From CAZUCE01 sp964619265 (lineage in GTDB: Bacteria; Planctomycetota; UBA1135; GCA-002686595): DNA of 64,000 nt. Below, piece after piece: positions 38,989 through 48,798 of the stretch. The DNA lies in the NCBI GenBank assembly GCA_964619265.1, contig CAZUCE010000012.1, positions 1 through 64,000 on the forward strand. Direction: 5' to 3'. Below the pieces are notes generated by a model. It saw only the letters and a program-made list of their open reading frames with translations. It had not been told where the DNA came from and ran no database searches. The number at the start of each line of letters is the position of its first letter. Positions within the stretch are counted from its first letter, which is position 1. The position numbers were made by a program, and so were the translations under genes.

Positions 38989-40232
38989 GCGCAAACATCG
39001 AAGACCCTGCCCCGGCGAGAACCGGACTCCGCTGGCTCGGCGTCCTGATTCGGTTCGCCGGCCCGGTCGTCCTCGTGGCCGCCGGAGTGCTCGGCGCCCG
39101 TGCCCTGATCCTCTCGCGGGAGGCTACGCCCACCCGAGAACGGCCCGAACGCGCGACGCGCGCCCTGGTCGAAGCCGTGCACTTCGAAACGCTCGACGTC
39201 ACCCTGCCCGGCTTTGGCGTCGTCGAAGCTCGACGCTCGGTGTCGATTCGTGCAACCGTCGGTGGCCCCGTAGTCGAGGTACACCCCGCCCTCCTAGCCG
39301 GCGGTCGGATCGATGCGGGCGAACGGCTGGTTGCCCTCGATCCCCGCGACTTTGACCTGGCCGTGATCGAAGCCGAAGCCAGCGTCGCCAGCGCCCGCGC
39401 GAATCTCGACGTCGAGCTGGGCAATGCCGCCGTCGCGGCCAGCGAGTGGGAATTGCTTGAAGGACACATCGAAACCGACGAGGCCGGAAGGCGCCTCGCC
39501 TTGCGCGAGCCCTTCGTGGAAGCCCAGCAGGCTGCTCTCGAAACCGCCGAAGCCCGGCTCGAGCGGGCTCGTTTGGATCGCGAGCGCTCGACGATTCGAG
39601 CCCCGTTCGACGCGCTGGTGATCTCCGAAGACGTCGAGATCGGCGCGCTCGCGAGCGCCGGTGCCGAGATCGCGCGGCTCGTGGATCGGTCAGAATTTTT
39701 GGTGGTCGCAAGCCTCCAGGCGGATCGAGTCAGCCAGCTAGCGAAAGCCGGAACCCAGGTCGTCGTCACACGCGTCGGCAGCGACCCGCCCCTGGCTCGG
39801 CTTGCCCAGCTGGCCGGCGTGCGTGGCGAAGTGGATCCGGTCGGGCGGATGGCGCGAGTCCAAGTCGCGCTCCCCGAGCCGTTGGCGGTCGACCTGGGGC
39901 CCCTCCTCTTGGGCGACTATGTACGCGTAGACTTCCCCTTGAATCCGCTCGGCGAGGTCGCGGTGCTGCCGCGTAGCGCCTTGCGCGAAGGCGACCGGGT
40001 GTGGATCGCAAACCAAGCGGATCGTCTGGAAATCCGCGAGGTGAATGTCGTGCTGCGACGTCAGGACGACGTGCTGATCAACAACGGCATCGAAGATGGC
40101 GAGTTCGTCGTCGTCGGAGCCGTCGCGGTTCCGCTACCCGGCATGAAACTCGCGCCGGTTCTGGCCGAGAGTTCCGAGGCAACAGCCGAGCCAACCCAGC
40201 CGGCGGTCCCCGCAGAGGGCCTCAGCCAATGA
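38985..40232 (+). CDS. RND efflux periplasmic adaptor (membrane fusion protein)
   Basis: Start at ATG 38985 gives 415 residues. One N-terminal membrane helix (about 18-40) is followed by the lipoyl-like/barrel-sandwich half-motif (GGPVVEVHPALLAGGRIDAGERLVALD), a coiled-coil hairpin, the second half (STIRAPFDALVISEDVEIG) and the beta-barrel domain. It joins the pump and the outer-membrane channel. ATGA overlaps link it to both neighbours. Confidence 0.93.
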   Translation: MSANIEDPAPARTGLRWLGVLIRFAGPVVLVAAGVLGARALILSREATPTRERPERATRALVEAVHFETLDVTLPGFGVVEARRSVSIRATVGGPVVEVHPALLAGGRIDAGERLVALDPRDFDLAVIEAEASVASARANLDVELGNAAVAASEWELLEGHIETDEAGRRLALREPFVEAQQAALETAEARLERARLDRERSTIRAPFDALVISEDVEIGALASAGAEIARLVDRSEFLVVASLQADRVSQLAKAGTQVVVTRVGSDPPLARLAQLAGVRGEVDPVGRMARVQVALPEPLAVDLGPLLLGDYVRVDFPLNPLGEVAVLPRSALREGDRVWIANQADRLEIREVNVVLRRQDDVLINNGIEDGEFVVVGAVAVPLPGMKLAPVLAESSEATAEPTQPAVPAEGLSQ

Positions 40233-43200
40233 GCGAATTCACTGACTCGAACGACTCGCGCAGGCGAGGCCCGATCGCGTGGATGGCGACCAACAGCATC
40301 GCCGCCAACTTGATGATGCTGGTGCTGGTGTTCGGCGGGCTGCTCTTCGCCAGCCAGGTCACTCAGGAGGTCTTCCCTGAATTCGACCTCGACGTGGTCA
40401 ACGTTCGCGTGCCCTATCCCGGCGCCAGTCCGGCCGAGGTTGAGCAGGGCATCCTGCTCGTCGTCGAAGACCAAACAAGCGGAGTGGAGGGAGTTAAAAA
40501 GGTGACTTCCCAGGCACTCGAAGGCGTGGGAACCGTGGCGCTCGAAGTGGCGCTTGGTGCGGACCGCGACCGCGTCCTGCAGGACGTCAAGAACGAAGTT
40601 GACCGGATCGTCACCTTCCCCGAGGAGGCCGAGCAGCCGATCGTCAGCCTCTCTTCGCGCAACCGGCCTGTCCTGAGCGTGATCGTGCACGGTGAAGCGC
40701 CCGAGGAATCTTTGCGCGCACTGGCCGAGCGCGTGCGAGACGAGCTGGTCGCCGAAGACGACATCACCTTGGTGGAGCTGGAGAGTGTGCGCGGCTATGA
40801 AATCTCGGTCGAGATACCGAGCGACCAGCTGCGCGCCCACGGCTTGACGCTCCCGGGCGTCGCCGAGACGATCCGGCGCTCGGCCCTCGAACTGCCCGCC
40901 GGCGAAGTCAGAACCGACGCCGGCGAAGTTCTGCTCCGAACCCAGGACCGGCGCAACCTCGCCAGCGAGTTTGCTGAGCTTCCGCTGGTATCCAGCGCGG
41001 ACGGGACGCTGCTGCGTATCGGCGATGTGGGCCTAACCCGCGATGGGTTTTCCGAAGACGACTTCTTCGCCAGCTTCGACGGCGCGCCTGCAATCGAGTT
41101 GGTTGTCTCCAGGGTCGGGAAGGAAGGCCCCATCGCCGTGGCGAGGGCGGCCCGGAACGCCCTGGACCGCCTGGGTCCGGACCTGCCCGAAGGCATCGGG
41201 CTGTCGGTTTGGAACGACCAGTCCAAATCCTACAGCGACCGCATCGATCTACTCTCGCGCAACGCGTTTCTAGGCCTTGGGCTAGTCCTGCTGCTGCTTG
41301 GCTTGTTCCTCGAGCCGCGCATCGCGTTCTGGGTCACGATGGGCATCCTGATCTCGGTGGTGGGCTCGTTCCTCGTGTTCCCCTCAACCGGTGCGACGAT
41401 CAACATGGTGTCGCTGTTCGCGTTCATCGTGACGCTCGGAATCGTGGTCGACGACGCGATCATCGTCGCCGAGAACATCTTCGAGCAGCGCGAACAGGGC
41501 AAGCCTCCGCTTCAGGCGGCCATCGACGGAGCGCGTGAGATCGCTGGCCCCGTGACGTTCGCTGTGCTCACCAACATCATCGCGTTCATGCCGCTGTTCT
41601 TCGTGCCCGGGGCGATGGGCAAGATCTTCCGGCAGATCCCCGCGGTGGTCGTGTCCGTGTTCGTGATCTCGCTGGTCGAGTCGCTGCTCATCTTGCCGGC
41701 TCACCTAGCCCACGCCAGACCTCCCGGACCGTTGCTGCGTGCGCTCGGTGCCCCCAACCGAGCCGTAACGCGCTGGTTCCGCTGGTTCGACAACACGCTG
41801 TTCGCGCCGGTACTGACCGCCGCGCTGCGCTTCCGATACTACATTCCCGCGATCGGTTTGTTCCTGCTAGCGATGACTGCCGGAATCGTCGGCGGCGGCA
41901 AGATCCGCACGAGCTTCCTGCCGCGGGTCGACTCGGACATCGTCACGGCGACGGCACGTCTGCCCGTGGGCGTCCCGGTGGCATCGACCCGACTCGTGGA
42001 ACAGGCCCTTCTCGAGGGTCTGCGCGACGCCCAGGACGACCTCGGCGCCCCCGTGGTCGATGCGGTCTTCGCTCGCATCGGCGGGCAAAGCGGTGCGGCC
42101 AACGAACTGACCGTCCGGGCAGCCCTCGTCCCGCCTGGTCAGCGCGAACTAGGCGGCATGGAATTCGGCGACGCCTGGCGGCGCGCGGTCGGGGAAGTCA
42201 CCGGGATCGATGCGTTGACGTTCAGCGCGCGCAACCTGGGCTCCGGCAGCAAGGCGATCGACATTGAGTTGACCGGGCCCGACCCGGGACTGCTCGACAG
42301 CGCCGCACGCGATCTGGCTGGCCGGCTTTCGCGTTACTCGGCGGTCAACGATTTGGACGACGGAACGGCGACCGGCAAGCGTCAAATCAGTCTCTCGCTG
42401 AACCCTGAGGGCAACAGCTTGGGGCTCGATGCCAACGACGTGGCGAACCAACTCCGCGGCGCGTTCTTCGGCGCGGAAGCCCTGCGCCAACAGCGGGGAC
42501 GCAATGAAGTCAAAGTCATGGTGCGCTTGCCTCTTGAGGAGCGCGAGCGTTTGTCGACCTTCGAACAGATGGTCGTGCGAGTGCCCCAGGGTGGCGAGGT
42601 CCCCCTGTCGGTGGTTGCGAACCTAGAAGACGGCCGGTCCTATACGTCGATCGACCGGCGCGACGGGCAACGCGTCGTCTCGGTCACCGGCGAAGTCGAT
42701 CTGGCGATTTCGGATGCGGGCACGGTACTGGAAGCTGTTCAGCAGGACGACCTCCCTGAATTGCTCGCCGACTACGACGGGCTGGCCTATTCGCTCTCGG
42801 GCGAGCAGGAAGACCGCGCCGAATCTCTGTCCGCGCTGGGGCTGGGACTGGTCTTCGCGGTGCTCGCCATCTTCGCAATGCTCGCGATCCCGCTGGGCAG
42901 CTACAGCATGCCCCTGATCGTGCTATCCGGCGCGCCGTTCGGCATCATCGGCGCCCTCCTGGGGCATTTCGTGCTTGGATACGGACTGTCGCTGATGAGT
43001 TTCTTCGGCATCGTGGCGCTCACGGGTGTTGTCGTGAACGACAGCCTGGTGCTGGTGGTCACGGCCAATCGTTATCGCGAACAGGGCAAGAGCGCATTCG
43101 ACTCGATTCGAGAGGCTTCGATCCGGCGCCTGAGGCCGATTCTGCTGACGTCTCTGACAACGTCGCTCGGGTTGCTGCCGATGATGCTCGAAAGTTCGAC

Positions 43201-43378
43201 GCAAGCGCGATTCCTGGTCCCGATGGCGATCTCGCTCGGGTTTGGCGTGCTGTTCTCGACGCTGGTCATCCTGCTGATGGTCCCGGCGCTGTACCTCATC
43301 CGCGAAGACGTGATCGAACTGTTCGCCTGGGCTCGCACTCAACTATCCGCCCCGCAGAGCATCCCATCAGATCGGTGA
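40229..43378 (+). CDS. RND family efflux transporter (AcrB-like)
   Basis: Start at ATG 40229 gives 1049 residues, the normal length of HAE1-type pumps. Twelve membrane helices are predicted with two large periplasmic loops. TM4 carries the proton-relay pair in LGIVVDDAIIVAENIFEQRE, and helix motifs such as PLFFVPGAMG and VALTGVVVNDSLVLV are typical. Substrates cannot be inferred. The gene closes the marR-OMF-MFP-RND operon and is followed by the convergent RNase E gene. Confidence 0.95.
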   Translation: MSEFTDSNDSRRRGPIAWMATNSIAANLMMLVLVFGGLLFASQVTQEVFPEFDLDVVNVRVPYPGASPAEVEQGILLVVEDQTSGVEGVKKVTSQALEGVGTVALEVALGADRDRVLQDVKNEVDRIVTFPEEAEQPIVSLSSRNRPVLSVIVHGEAPEESLRALAERVRDELVAEDDITLVELESVRGYEISVEIPSDQLRAHGLTLPGVAETIRRSALELPAGEVRTDAGEVLLRTQDRRNLASEFAELPLVSSADGTLLRIGDVGLTRDGFSEDDFFASFDGAPAIELVVSRVGKEGPIAVARAARNALDRLGPDLPEGIGLSVWNDQSKSYSDRIDLLSRNAFLGLGLVLLLLGLFLEPRIAFWVTMGILISVVGSFLVFPSTGATINMVSLFAFIVTLGIVVDDAIIVAENIFEQREQGKPPLQAAIDGAREIAGPVTFAVLTNIIAFMPLFFVPGAMGKIFRQIPAVVVSVFVISLVESLLILPAHLAHARPPGPLLRALGAPNRAVTRWFRWFDNTLFAPVLTAALRFRYYIPAIGLFLLAMTAGIVGGGKIRTSFLPRVDSDIVTATARLPVGVPVASTRLVEQALLEGLRDAQDDLGAPVVDAVFARIGGQSGAANELTVRAALVPPGQRELGGMEFGDAWRRAVGEVTGIDALTFSARNLGSGSKAIDIELTGPDPGLLDSAARDLAGRLSRYSAVNDLDDGTATGKRQISLSLNPEGNSLGLDANDVANQLRGAFFGAEALRQQRGRNEVKVMVRLPLEERERLSTFEQMVVRVPQGGEVPLSVVANLEDGRSYTSIDRRDGQRVVSVTGEVDLAISDAGTVLEAVQQDDLPELLADYDGLAYSLSGEQEDRAESLSALGLGLVFAVLAIFAMLAIPLGSYSMPLIVLSGAPFGIIGALLGHFVLGYGLSLMSFFGIVALTGVVVNDSLVLVVTANRYREQGKSAFDSIREASIRRLRPILLTSLTTSLGLLPMMLESSTQARFLVPMAISLGFGVLFSTLVILLMVPALYLIREDVIELFAWARTQLSAPQSIPSDR

Positions 43379-43462
43379 GCCGGTGCCGGGAGGGATCCGG
43401 TGCCGGGGTGATCCAGTATCGGCGCAACGCGCACCGGAGCAACGATCTAGTGGGATCTCGGG

Positions 43463-46024
43463 CTAACGCTTGCGTCGTCCGCCGGGGCGGACTTCGCGGC
43501 CATCGGCGCGCAAGTAGTGGAAGACCGAGTCTTCCAGCTGATCTTCGACTTCCTTGAAGACAATTTCGCGCTTGTGCTTCGCGCGCAGCTCCTGGAACTC
43601 GGTTTCGTCGTTGTCGTGAATCCAGGCGATCGTGTCGGGATGGGCGAGGACCTCGAGCTTTGTGAAGCCCTTCTGGGTCAAAGCCGAAGCCATGCGACGC
43701 AGGAGCGCCTGAGCCCGCGACTGCGCGGTCCGGCGACGACCGGTGCCGCGGCAAGCAGAGCAATTGTCGAACAGCAGCTTGGACAGGCCCGGGCCAAGGC
43801 GCTGGCGGGTCAACTCGAGCAGTCCGAACTGGGAGATTCGCCCCACCTTGGATCGCGCGCGATCGTGAGTGAGGCAGTCCCGCAGGAGCTTCTCTACCGC
43901 GCGGCGCGCGGCGGGCTTGAGCATATCGATGAAGTCGAGGACAACGATTCCGCCCATGTCGCGCAACTTGATCTGGCGAGCGATCTCCGGCACCGCTTCT
44001 AGGTTGGTCTTGAGCGCGATGTCCTCGAAATCAGCTCCATCGTCGCGGGTTCGGCCCGAGTTGACGTCGATCGCCACCAGGGCTTCGGTCTGGTCGATGA
44101 CGATCGAGCCGCCCGAAGGCAGTTCCACGCGTCGCGTAAACAGACGCTCGAAATCTTGCTCGATTGAGTGTGTGTGAAACAACGGCTTGGCGCCGTCGTG
44201 CAGACGAATTCGGTCGACCTGCTCGGGCATGAGCTTCTCGGTGAACTTCACCATTTGCTCGTACACCTCTTGATCATCGACCACGACCTCTTCGGTGCGC
44301 TCGGAGAACAGGTCGCGCATGGTTCGGATCGCAACGTCGGACTCGTTGTACAGCGGCGCGGGGCTGCGTCCGAGCACCAGGTCGCGGGAGAAGTCTTCCC
44401 AGACGGCGAGCAAGTAGTCGAGGTCGCGCTTGATATCGGCCTTGGTCTTGCCAACCCCCGCCGTACGAACGATGACGCCCATGCCCTCGGGAATTTCGAG
44501 TCCCTGAAGAATGCGCTTGAGGCGGCGACGCTCGCGCTCGTCCTCAATCTTGCGACTGACGCCGGTGCGCTCGAGCGAAGGCATCAGCACCAGATAGCGT
44601 CCGGGGATGGAGATGTAGGTGGTCAAGGTCGGACCCTTGTCACCGATCGCGTCTTTGGTGATTTGCGCGACGACCAATTGCCCCTTCGAGAGCAACTCGG
44701 TGATCGGACGCCGGCGGCGGGACTTGCCCGAGGAACGCCCTTTGGTCTTGCGCTTGGCGGCCTTGCGCTTGGTCTTGCGCGCAGACTTCTTGGGCTTCTG
44801 CTCGTCTTCCCCCGAGTCCGGGTCGGCTTCGCCCTCGATCTCATCGGCTTTGACCCCCTTCGCCTCCCAATCCTCGGCTTCCGTGCGAGCCGTGAGCAGG
44901 TGCTCCAAGGAAAAGTCGTCGTCGCCGTAGAAGTCCATCACGTCCGACAGGTGCAAGAAACCATTGCGCCCCTGCCCAAAGTCGACGAACGCAGCGCCAA
45001 TCGCCGACTCGATGTTTACGACGCGTCCCCGATAGATGTCGTTGACGTAAGACTTGTGCTGTTCGACGGTCATCTGGAGCTCGACGATGCGCCCGTCCTG
45101 CACGACGACTACGCGAGTTTCCTCGGGATCGACGGCGTTGACGAGAATGCGCTGATCGCGAACGACCGGAGCCGCCTTCTTGGGCTCGAGGTCCCCGTCT
45201 TCGGAAGCCGAGCGGGACTTCCGCCCGCCGCGACGGCTCCTCGATGCGGGCTTCGCGTCGCCTTCTTCTTCGTCGTCAAAGGCCTCGTCGCCCGAGCCGC
45301 TCCGGCCCGGCCCGCGCCGACGCGAGCCGCGGCCTCCGCGACGCTTTTTCTTGCCTTCGGAGGACCCGGAGGCCACCGAGCGGCGCTCGCCCGCGGCCAC
45401 GACGTCTTCTTCAAAATCATCGTCTTCGCCGGGGATGTGGTCGATGCTGACAGCCTCGTCCGCTTCCGGCTTCTTCGCCTTGCTACGGCGCCGTCCGCCC
45501 CGTGAGCCGCGGCGACGCTTGCGCTTCGGCTCTCCATCTTCACCGCGGTCATCGTCATCGCGATCCTCGCGATCGTCACGGTCGCGGCCAGGCCCCGAAT
45601 CACGATCGGATTCGGCCTTTCCAGACTTCGAAGAGCGTTTGGAATCCTCAGGTTCCGGATCCTCTTCATCCGGCTCGACCTTGGAGGCGCGACGCTTGGG
45701 CTTCGCCCGGCGACGGGTCGCCTTCTTTTTGGCCTTGGCCTTCGGCTTCTCGGCGACCGGTTCGTCGTCCCTGCCACTAGAAGACTCGTCACCGGAGGAG
45801 GACTCCTGGTCCTCACCGCCAGATTCGCCGTCCTGTTCGGACTTGGCTGGCTTGCGTCGTCTGGGGCGCCGTTTGCGAGCGGGTTTCTTGGGAGTTTCAT
45901 CCGCCCCCGAATCCGGCTCAGCCGGTTCGGTAGAAGGCAGAATGCCGAATTCGGCATCGGAGGAGGCGTTAGAGCTCGAATCGTCGAACGACTCGTCGTG
46001 GTCCGAGGGATCGGACTGCAGCAT
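43463..46024 (-). CDS. rng: Ribonuclease E/G with N-terminal disordered arm
   Basis: An 853-residue Rne/Rng family RNase. Residues 1-285 are low-complexity, mixing acidic and Arg/Lys-rich patches, and act as the presumed RNA and protein scaffold. The S1 domain follows (IYRGRVVNIESAIGAAFVDF, GRNGFLHLSD) and is interrupted by a charged insertion (about 379-440). The catalytic DNase I-like domain has AIDVNSGR and VLDFIDM with the metal-binding aspartates, and CSACRGTG is the zinc-link. E. coli RNase E has the disordered arm at the C-terminus instead. It degrades mRNA and matures rRNA. Confidence 0.93.
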   Translation of the reverse strand: MLQSDPSDHDESFDDSSSNASSDAEFGILPSTEPAEPDSGADETPKKPARKRRPRRRKPAKSEQDGESGGEDQESSSGDESSSGRDDEPVAEKPKAKAKKKATRRRAKPKRRASKVEPDEEDPEPEDSKRSSKSGKAESDRDSGPGRDRDDREDRDDDDRGEDGEPKRKRRRGSRGGRRRSKAKKPEADEAVSIDHIPGEDDDFEEDVVAAGERRSVASGSSEGKKKRRGGRGSRRRGPGRSGSGDEAFDDEEEGDAKPASRSRRGGRKSRSASEDGDLEPKKAAPVVRDQRILVNAVDPEETRVVVVQDGRIVELQMTVEQHKSYVNDIYRGRVVNIESAIGAAFVDFGQGRNGFLHLSDVMDFYGDDDFSLEHLLTARTEAEDWEAKGVKADEIEGEADPDSGEDEQKPKKSARKTKRKAAKRKTKGRSSGKSRRRRPITELLSKGQLVVAQITKDAIGDKGPTLTTYISIPGRYLVLMPSLERTGVSRKIEDERERRRLKRILQGLEIPEGMGVIVRTAGVGKTKADIKRDLDYLLAVWEDFSRDLVLGRSPAPLYNESDVAIRTMRDLFSERTEEVVVDDQEVYEQMVKFTEKLMPEQVDRIRLHDGAKPLFHTHSIEQDFERLFTRRVELPSGGSIVIDQTEALVAIDVNSGRTRDDGADFEDIALKTNLEAVPEIARQIKLRDMGGIVVLDFIDMLKPAARRAVEKLLRDCLTHDRARSKVGRISQFGLLELTRQRLGPGLSKLLFDNCSACRGTGRRRTAQSRAQALLRRMASALTQKGFTKLEVLAHPDTIAWIHDNDETEFQELRAKHKREIVFKEVEDQLEDSVFHYLRADGREVRPGGRRKR

Positions 46025-46779
46025 GGGATTTCTTGTTCGAAAGAGCCGCGCGCGGTCGGCGCTCCACAGGTGTCCACGGGGTCTTCACCCCGGCGGATTC
46101 AAGAGAGCTCCGGCGCTGCGGAGGAGGCGATCGGCACTCCGGTCAGCGATCGTCGGACCGTCCTTCGGAGCGGAGCGCAGCTCAACGCCTGGTAGGTTCC
46201 GACGGATCGCCGCTCGGGCGGTACCCATCGTTGGAGGAGAGAGATTTGGGTCGAGCTCAGGGTCCGAACTCGGACACGGAAGCTCTAGGGATTCCACGCG
46301 CTCAGCTCCCCGGACGGCCCCGGGGCTGTCCTGTGGTCCTCTTGCGAGGTCCCCGCCTCAAGGTCACCTGGTGCTCCCGGAGGGTCTCCGGGGTCTCTGG
46401 GTGGCCGGTTCTAACCAGAATCCGAGGCCTCAAGGGCGCGCGGAACGGGAAGGGGCGCTGGAGAGAGCTGGCTTCGAGGATCCGCTAGGCGGGGCACCGA
46501 AGCAAGCGTGAGTGCAGAGCGCTCGCGCGCGCTGCGAAGGTCATCCTACGGGGACCAGGTCCGAGAGAGAGCGGCGGTTCCTGGAGTTTCCCGAACCCAG
46601 GCGCCGCGCCCCTGCGGAAGGGAATTCAGCAGCCCTCGGGCGGACTGGGGAGGCTTGGGTGGGAAGCTGGAGGCCTTTGAGGACTGAGGACCTGGGGCCG
46701 GGGGGGCCGAGCCGGCCGGCTCGTGGGTCGCCCCAGGGGGCTTTCGGCCCGTGGGCCGTGAGAGATCGGATCCGGAGAC
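46025..46779. other. Long intergenic region and RNase E leader
   Basis: About 750 bases between the RNase E start and the terminators of the secretin gene. Family knowledge says RNase E mRNA leaders are long and autoregulated. No gene that I would defend lies here. Open frames on the plus strand are Arg/Pro/Gly-rich and lack conserved features. Confidence 0.4.
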
Positions 46780-46808
46780 GGGCGGCGTCCCGGGGAGGAA
46801 CGCCGCCC
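46780..46808 (-). terminator. Hairpin downstream of the secretin gene (distal)
   Basis: A nine-bp stem GGGCGGCGT/ACGCCGCCC with an eleven-base loop, beyond the proximal hairpin. Confidence 0.5.
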
Positions 46809-46819
46809 GCCGCGGAGGT

Positions 46820-46843
46820 GGCTCGGCCTTTGACAGCCGAGCC
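46820..46843 (-). terminator. Hairpin downstream of the secretin gene (proximal)
   Basis: An eight-bp stem GGCTCGGC/GCCGAGCC with an eight-base loop lies 33 bases past the secretin stop; together with the distal hairpin it makes a tandem terminator without U-run. Confidence 0.5.
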
Positions 46844-46876
46844 TGGATGGACCGCAGGGTCCGCTAGGCCGGGGCC

Positions 46877-48739
46877 CTACTGGGAATCGCCGCCGAGCTC
46901 GACGAAGGTCGAGAGCTCGATGTCGCCGCCGCTTTCCACGGGGGCTTCGAGCAGGGGTTCCGGAGGCCCGTCCTCGCCGTAGAGAAGCTTGTCCATCTTG
47001 GAGTCGTAGATCTCCCGGCGACGAGCAAGCTCGGCCTCAAGGATCCGGTTGGAGTCCTTTATCGAACGCAGGATCGTCGGCGTGATGAAGACCATCAGGC
47101 TGCGGCGCTCGCTGGTCCTCTCGGTGTGCTTGAAGAGCTGGCCGACCAACGGGATCGCGCTCAGGTAGGGAACCCGCGAAACGGACTCGATGTCGGCTTC
47201 GGTGGACAAACCACCGATGACCATGGTCTCGCCGGACTCGATCTTCATCGTGGTGACGATCGTCGAGGAGCGAACCCGGGGCAAAGCGATCGAACCGGCC
47301 GCGCCCGCCGCACCGACGGTAAACACGTCGAAGCCAGCGGGAGCGAGCGTGCTATCGCCGGTTCCGGAGAGACTGGTCTCCTTCGGAATAACCTCGAGCA
47401 TCATGGTGTTGGTGCCGGGCACGATGTCCGGACGCAACAGGAGCTGGAAGCCGACTTCGACGGGCGAACCCGCGGCCTCTTCCACCGACAGACTGAGACC
47501 GCCGGCCTGGCCCTGCTCGGTGCGGGCTTCGGCGTAACGGATGGTCTCGCCGACGAAGATCGTAGCTTCCCGCCCATCGAGGGCGACCAGCTTGGGCATC
47601 TGCAAAATCTCGGTGTTCGTGTCCCGCTGCAGCATGCGCAGGGTCGGGCTAATCCCAGTGAACGACAGGGAACCGAAGATCGTGTTCGCACCCGAAATGG
47701 CCGAGTTGGAGAGATCGGGGGACGCGAAGGGGCCGAAGCCCTGGTCCTGGGCGATGATCGAGTCCTCGAATCCGCCGTCGCCCAATTCGAAGGGCAGCGT
47801 GATCGGGATCTGGCTACCCGAGGCGCTGATTCGCGGACCGAAGTCGCCGTAGTCAACGCCAAGGTCCCACAGGTCGGCACTGGTCGTCGAGACGAACTTG
47901 ATGTCGACAAAGACCTGGGCCGGCTCGATATCGAGGCGATCGACGATCTCCTTGACGTTTGCGTGCACCTGGGCGGTGTCGCGGACGATCAGGGTGTTTG
48001 TGTCGCGGACAAAGTCAATGCGGCCACCGGCGGTCAGGGCCTGACGGAGCGCGTCGAGGATCGGGAAGTCCTCTTCGATCTGACCGGTCGGAACCGGAAT
48101 CTGGCCCACCACAAATTCCGACTGCAGAGTCGGGACGAAGTGACCGCGCGGACGCATGTAGCGCAGACGGTAGTGTTGAGTCTCCAGCTGGTCCTGCAGG
48201 GTGGCCGGATCGACCACTCGCAGGATGTCGCGAGCGTCCTCGACCACCACGAACCCAAGGGTCTTGGTTGCGACCGTGAGCGCGTCGCGCCACGGCACAT
48301 CCTGAAGGCGCAAGGAGATCGTCCCCCCCACCTCGGGTGCGATCACGATGTTGGCCCCCGAAGCGGCCGCAATCGTATCGATCACCTCTTTCAGGTCGGC
48401 GTTCGCGAAGTTAATCGTGACGCGCTCGGGACGGGTGATGGCAAGCACGCCGGCGGCGCGTTCTTCAACGACACAGCCGGCCTTCTCAGCGGCGATGTCG
48501 AGCACTTCGCGCCAGGAGACATCGTTCAGCTCAAGGCTGATCGGAGTCTGCTCGCTCTCCTCGCCAGCGAGGATCACGATGTTGGCACCCGAGCGCTCGC
48601 GGACGAATTCCACGACCTCCTCGAGCTGGCGACCCTCCACGCGGAGGGAAAGGCGAGCGTCGGGAACCGAGCTCTGGGCGAACAAGGAGCCGCCCAGTGC
48701 CGCAAGGCAACCGGCGACGAGGAACGAAAGGAGTTTCAT
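46877..48739 (-). CDS. pilQ: Type IV pilus/type II secretin (PilQ/GspD-like)
   Basis: A 620-residue secretin with signal peptide (cleavage near AQSS, residue 21). Two STN-like N0 domains (LEEVVEFVRERSGANIVILA and LKEVIDTIAAASGANIVIAP) precede the N1 domain and the C-terminal secretin domain with its LPRVRSSTIVTTMKIESGETMVIGGL and VPYLSAIPLVGQLF motifs. It forms the outer-membrane channel for pili or for T2SS cargo. It follows pilM-pilN-pilO in one operon. Confidence 0.94.
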   Translation of the reverse strand: MKLLSFLVAGCLAALGGSLFAQSSVPDARLSLRVEGRQLEEVVEFVRERSGANIVILAGEESEQTPISLELNDVSWREVLDIAAEKAGCVVEERAAGVLAITRPERVTINFANADLKEVIDTIAAASGANIVIAPEVGGTISLRLQDVPWRDALTVATKTLGFVVVEDARDILRVVDPATLQDQLETQHYRLRYMRPRGHFVPTLQSEFVVGQIPVPTGQIEEDFPILDALRQALTAGGRIDFVRDTNTLIVRDTAQVHANVKEIVDRLDIEPAQVFVDIKFVSTTSADLWDLGVDYGDFGPRISASGSQIPITLPFELGDGGFEDSIIAQDQGFGPFASPDLSNSAISGANTIFGSLSFTGISPTLRMLQRDTNTEILQMPKLVALDGREATIFVGETIRYAEARTEQGQAGGLSLSVEEAAGSPVEVGFQLLLRPDIVPGTNTMMLEVIPKETSLSGTGDSTLAPAGFDVFTVGAAGAAGSIALPRVRSSTIVTTMKIESGETMVIGGLSTEADIESVSRVPYLSAIPLVGQLFKHTERTSERRSLMVFITPTILRSIKDSNRILEAELARRREIYDSKMDKLLYGEDGPPEPLLEAPVESGGDIELSTFVELGGDSQ

Positions 48740-48798
48740 GGTCCGGAATGGAGAGAGGGGGGTGGTCTAGTCGGCTTGGCGGGGTGGTCAGCCAGCCG

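Noticed and set aside
46033..46488. Plus-strand frame of 151 codons in the RNase E leader
   Set aside because: Arg/Gly/Pro-rich composition expected from non-coding high-GC DNA and no recognisable family.
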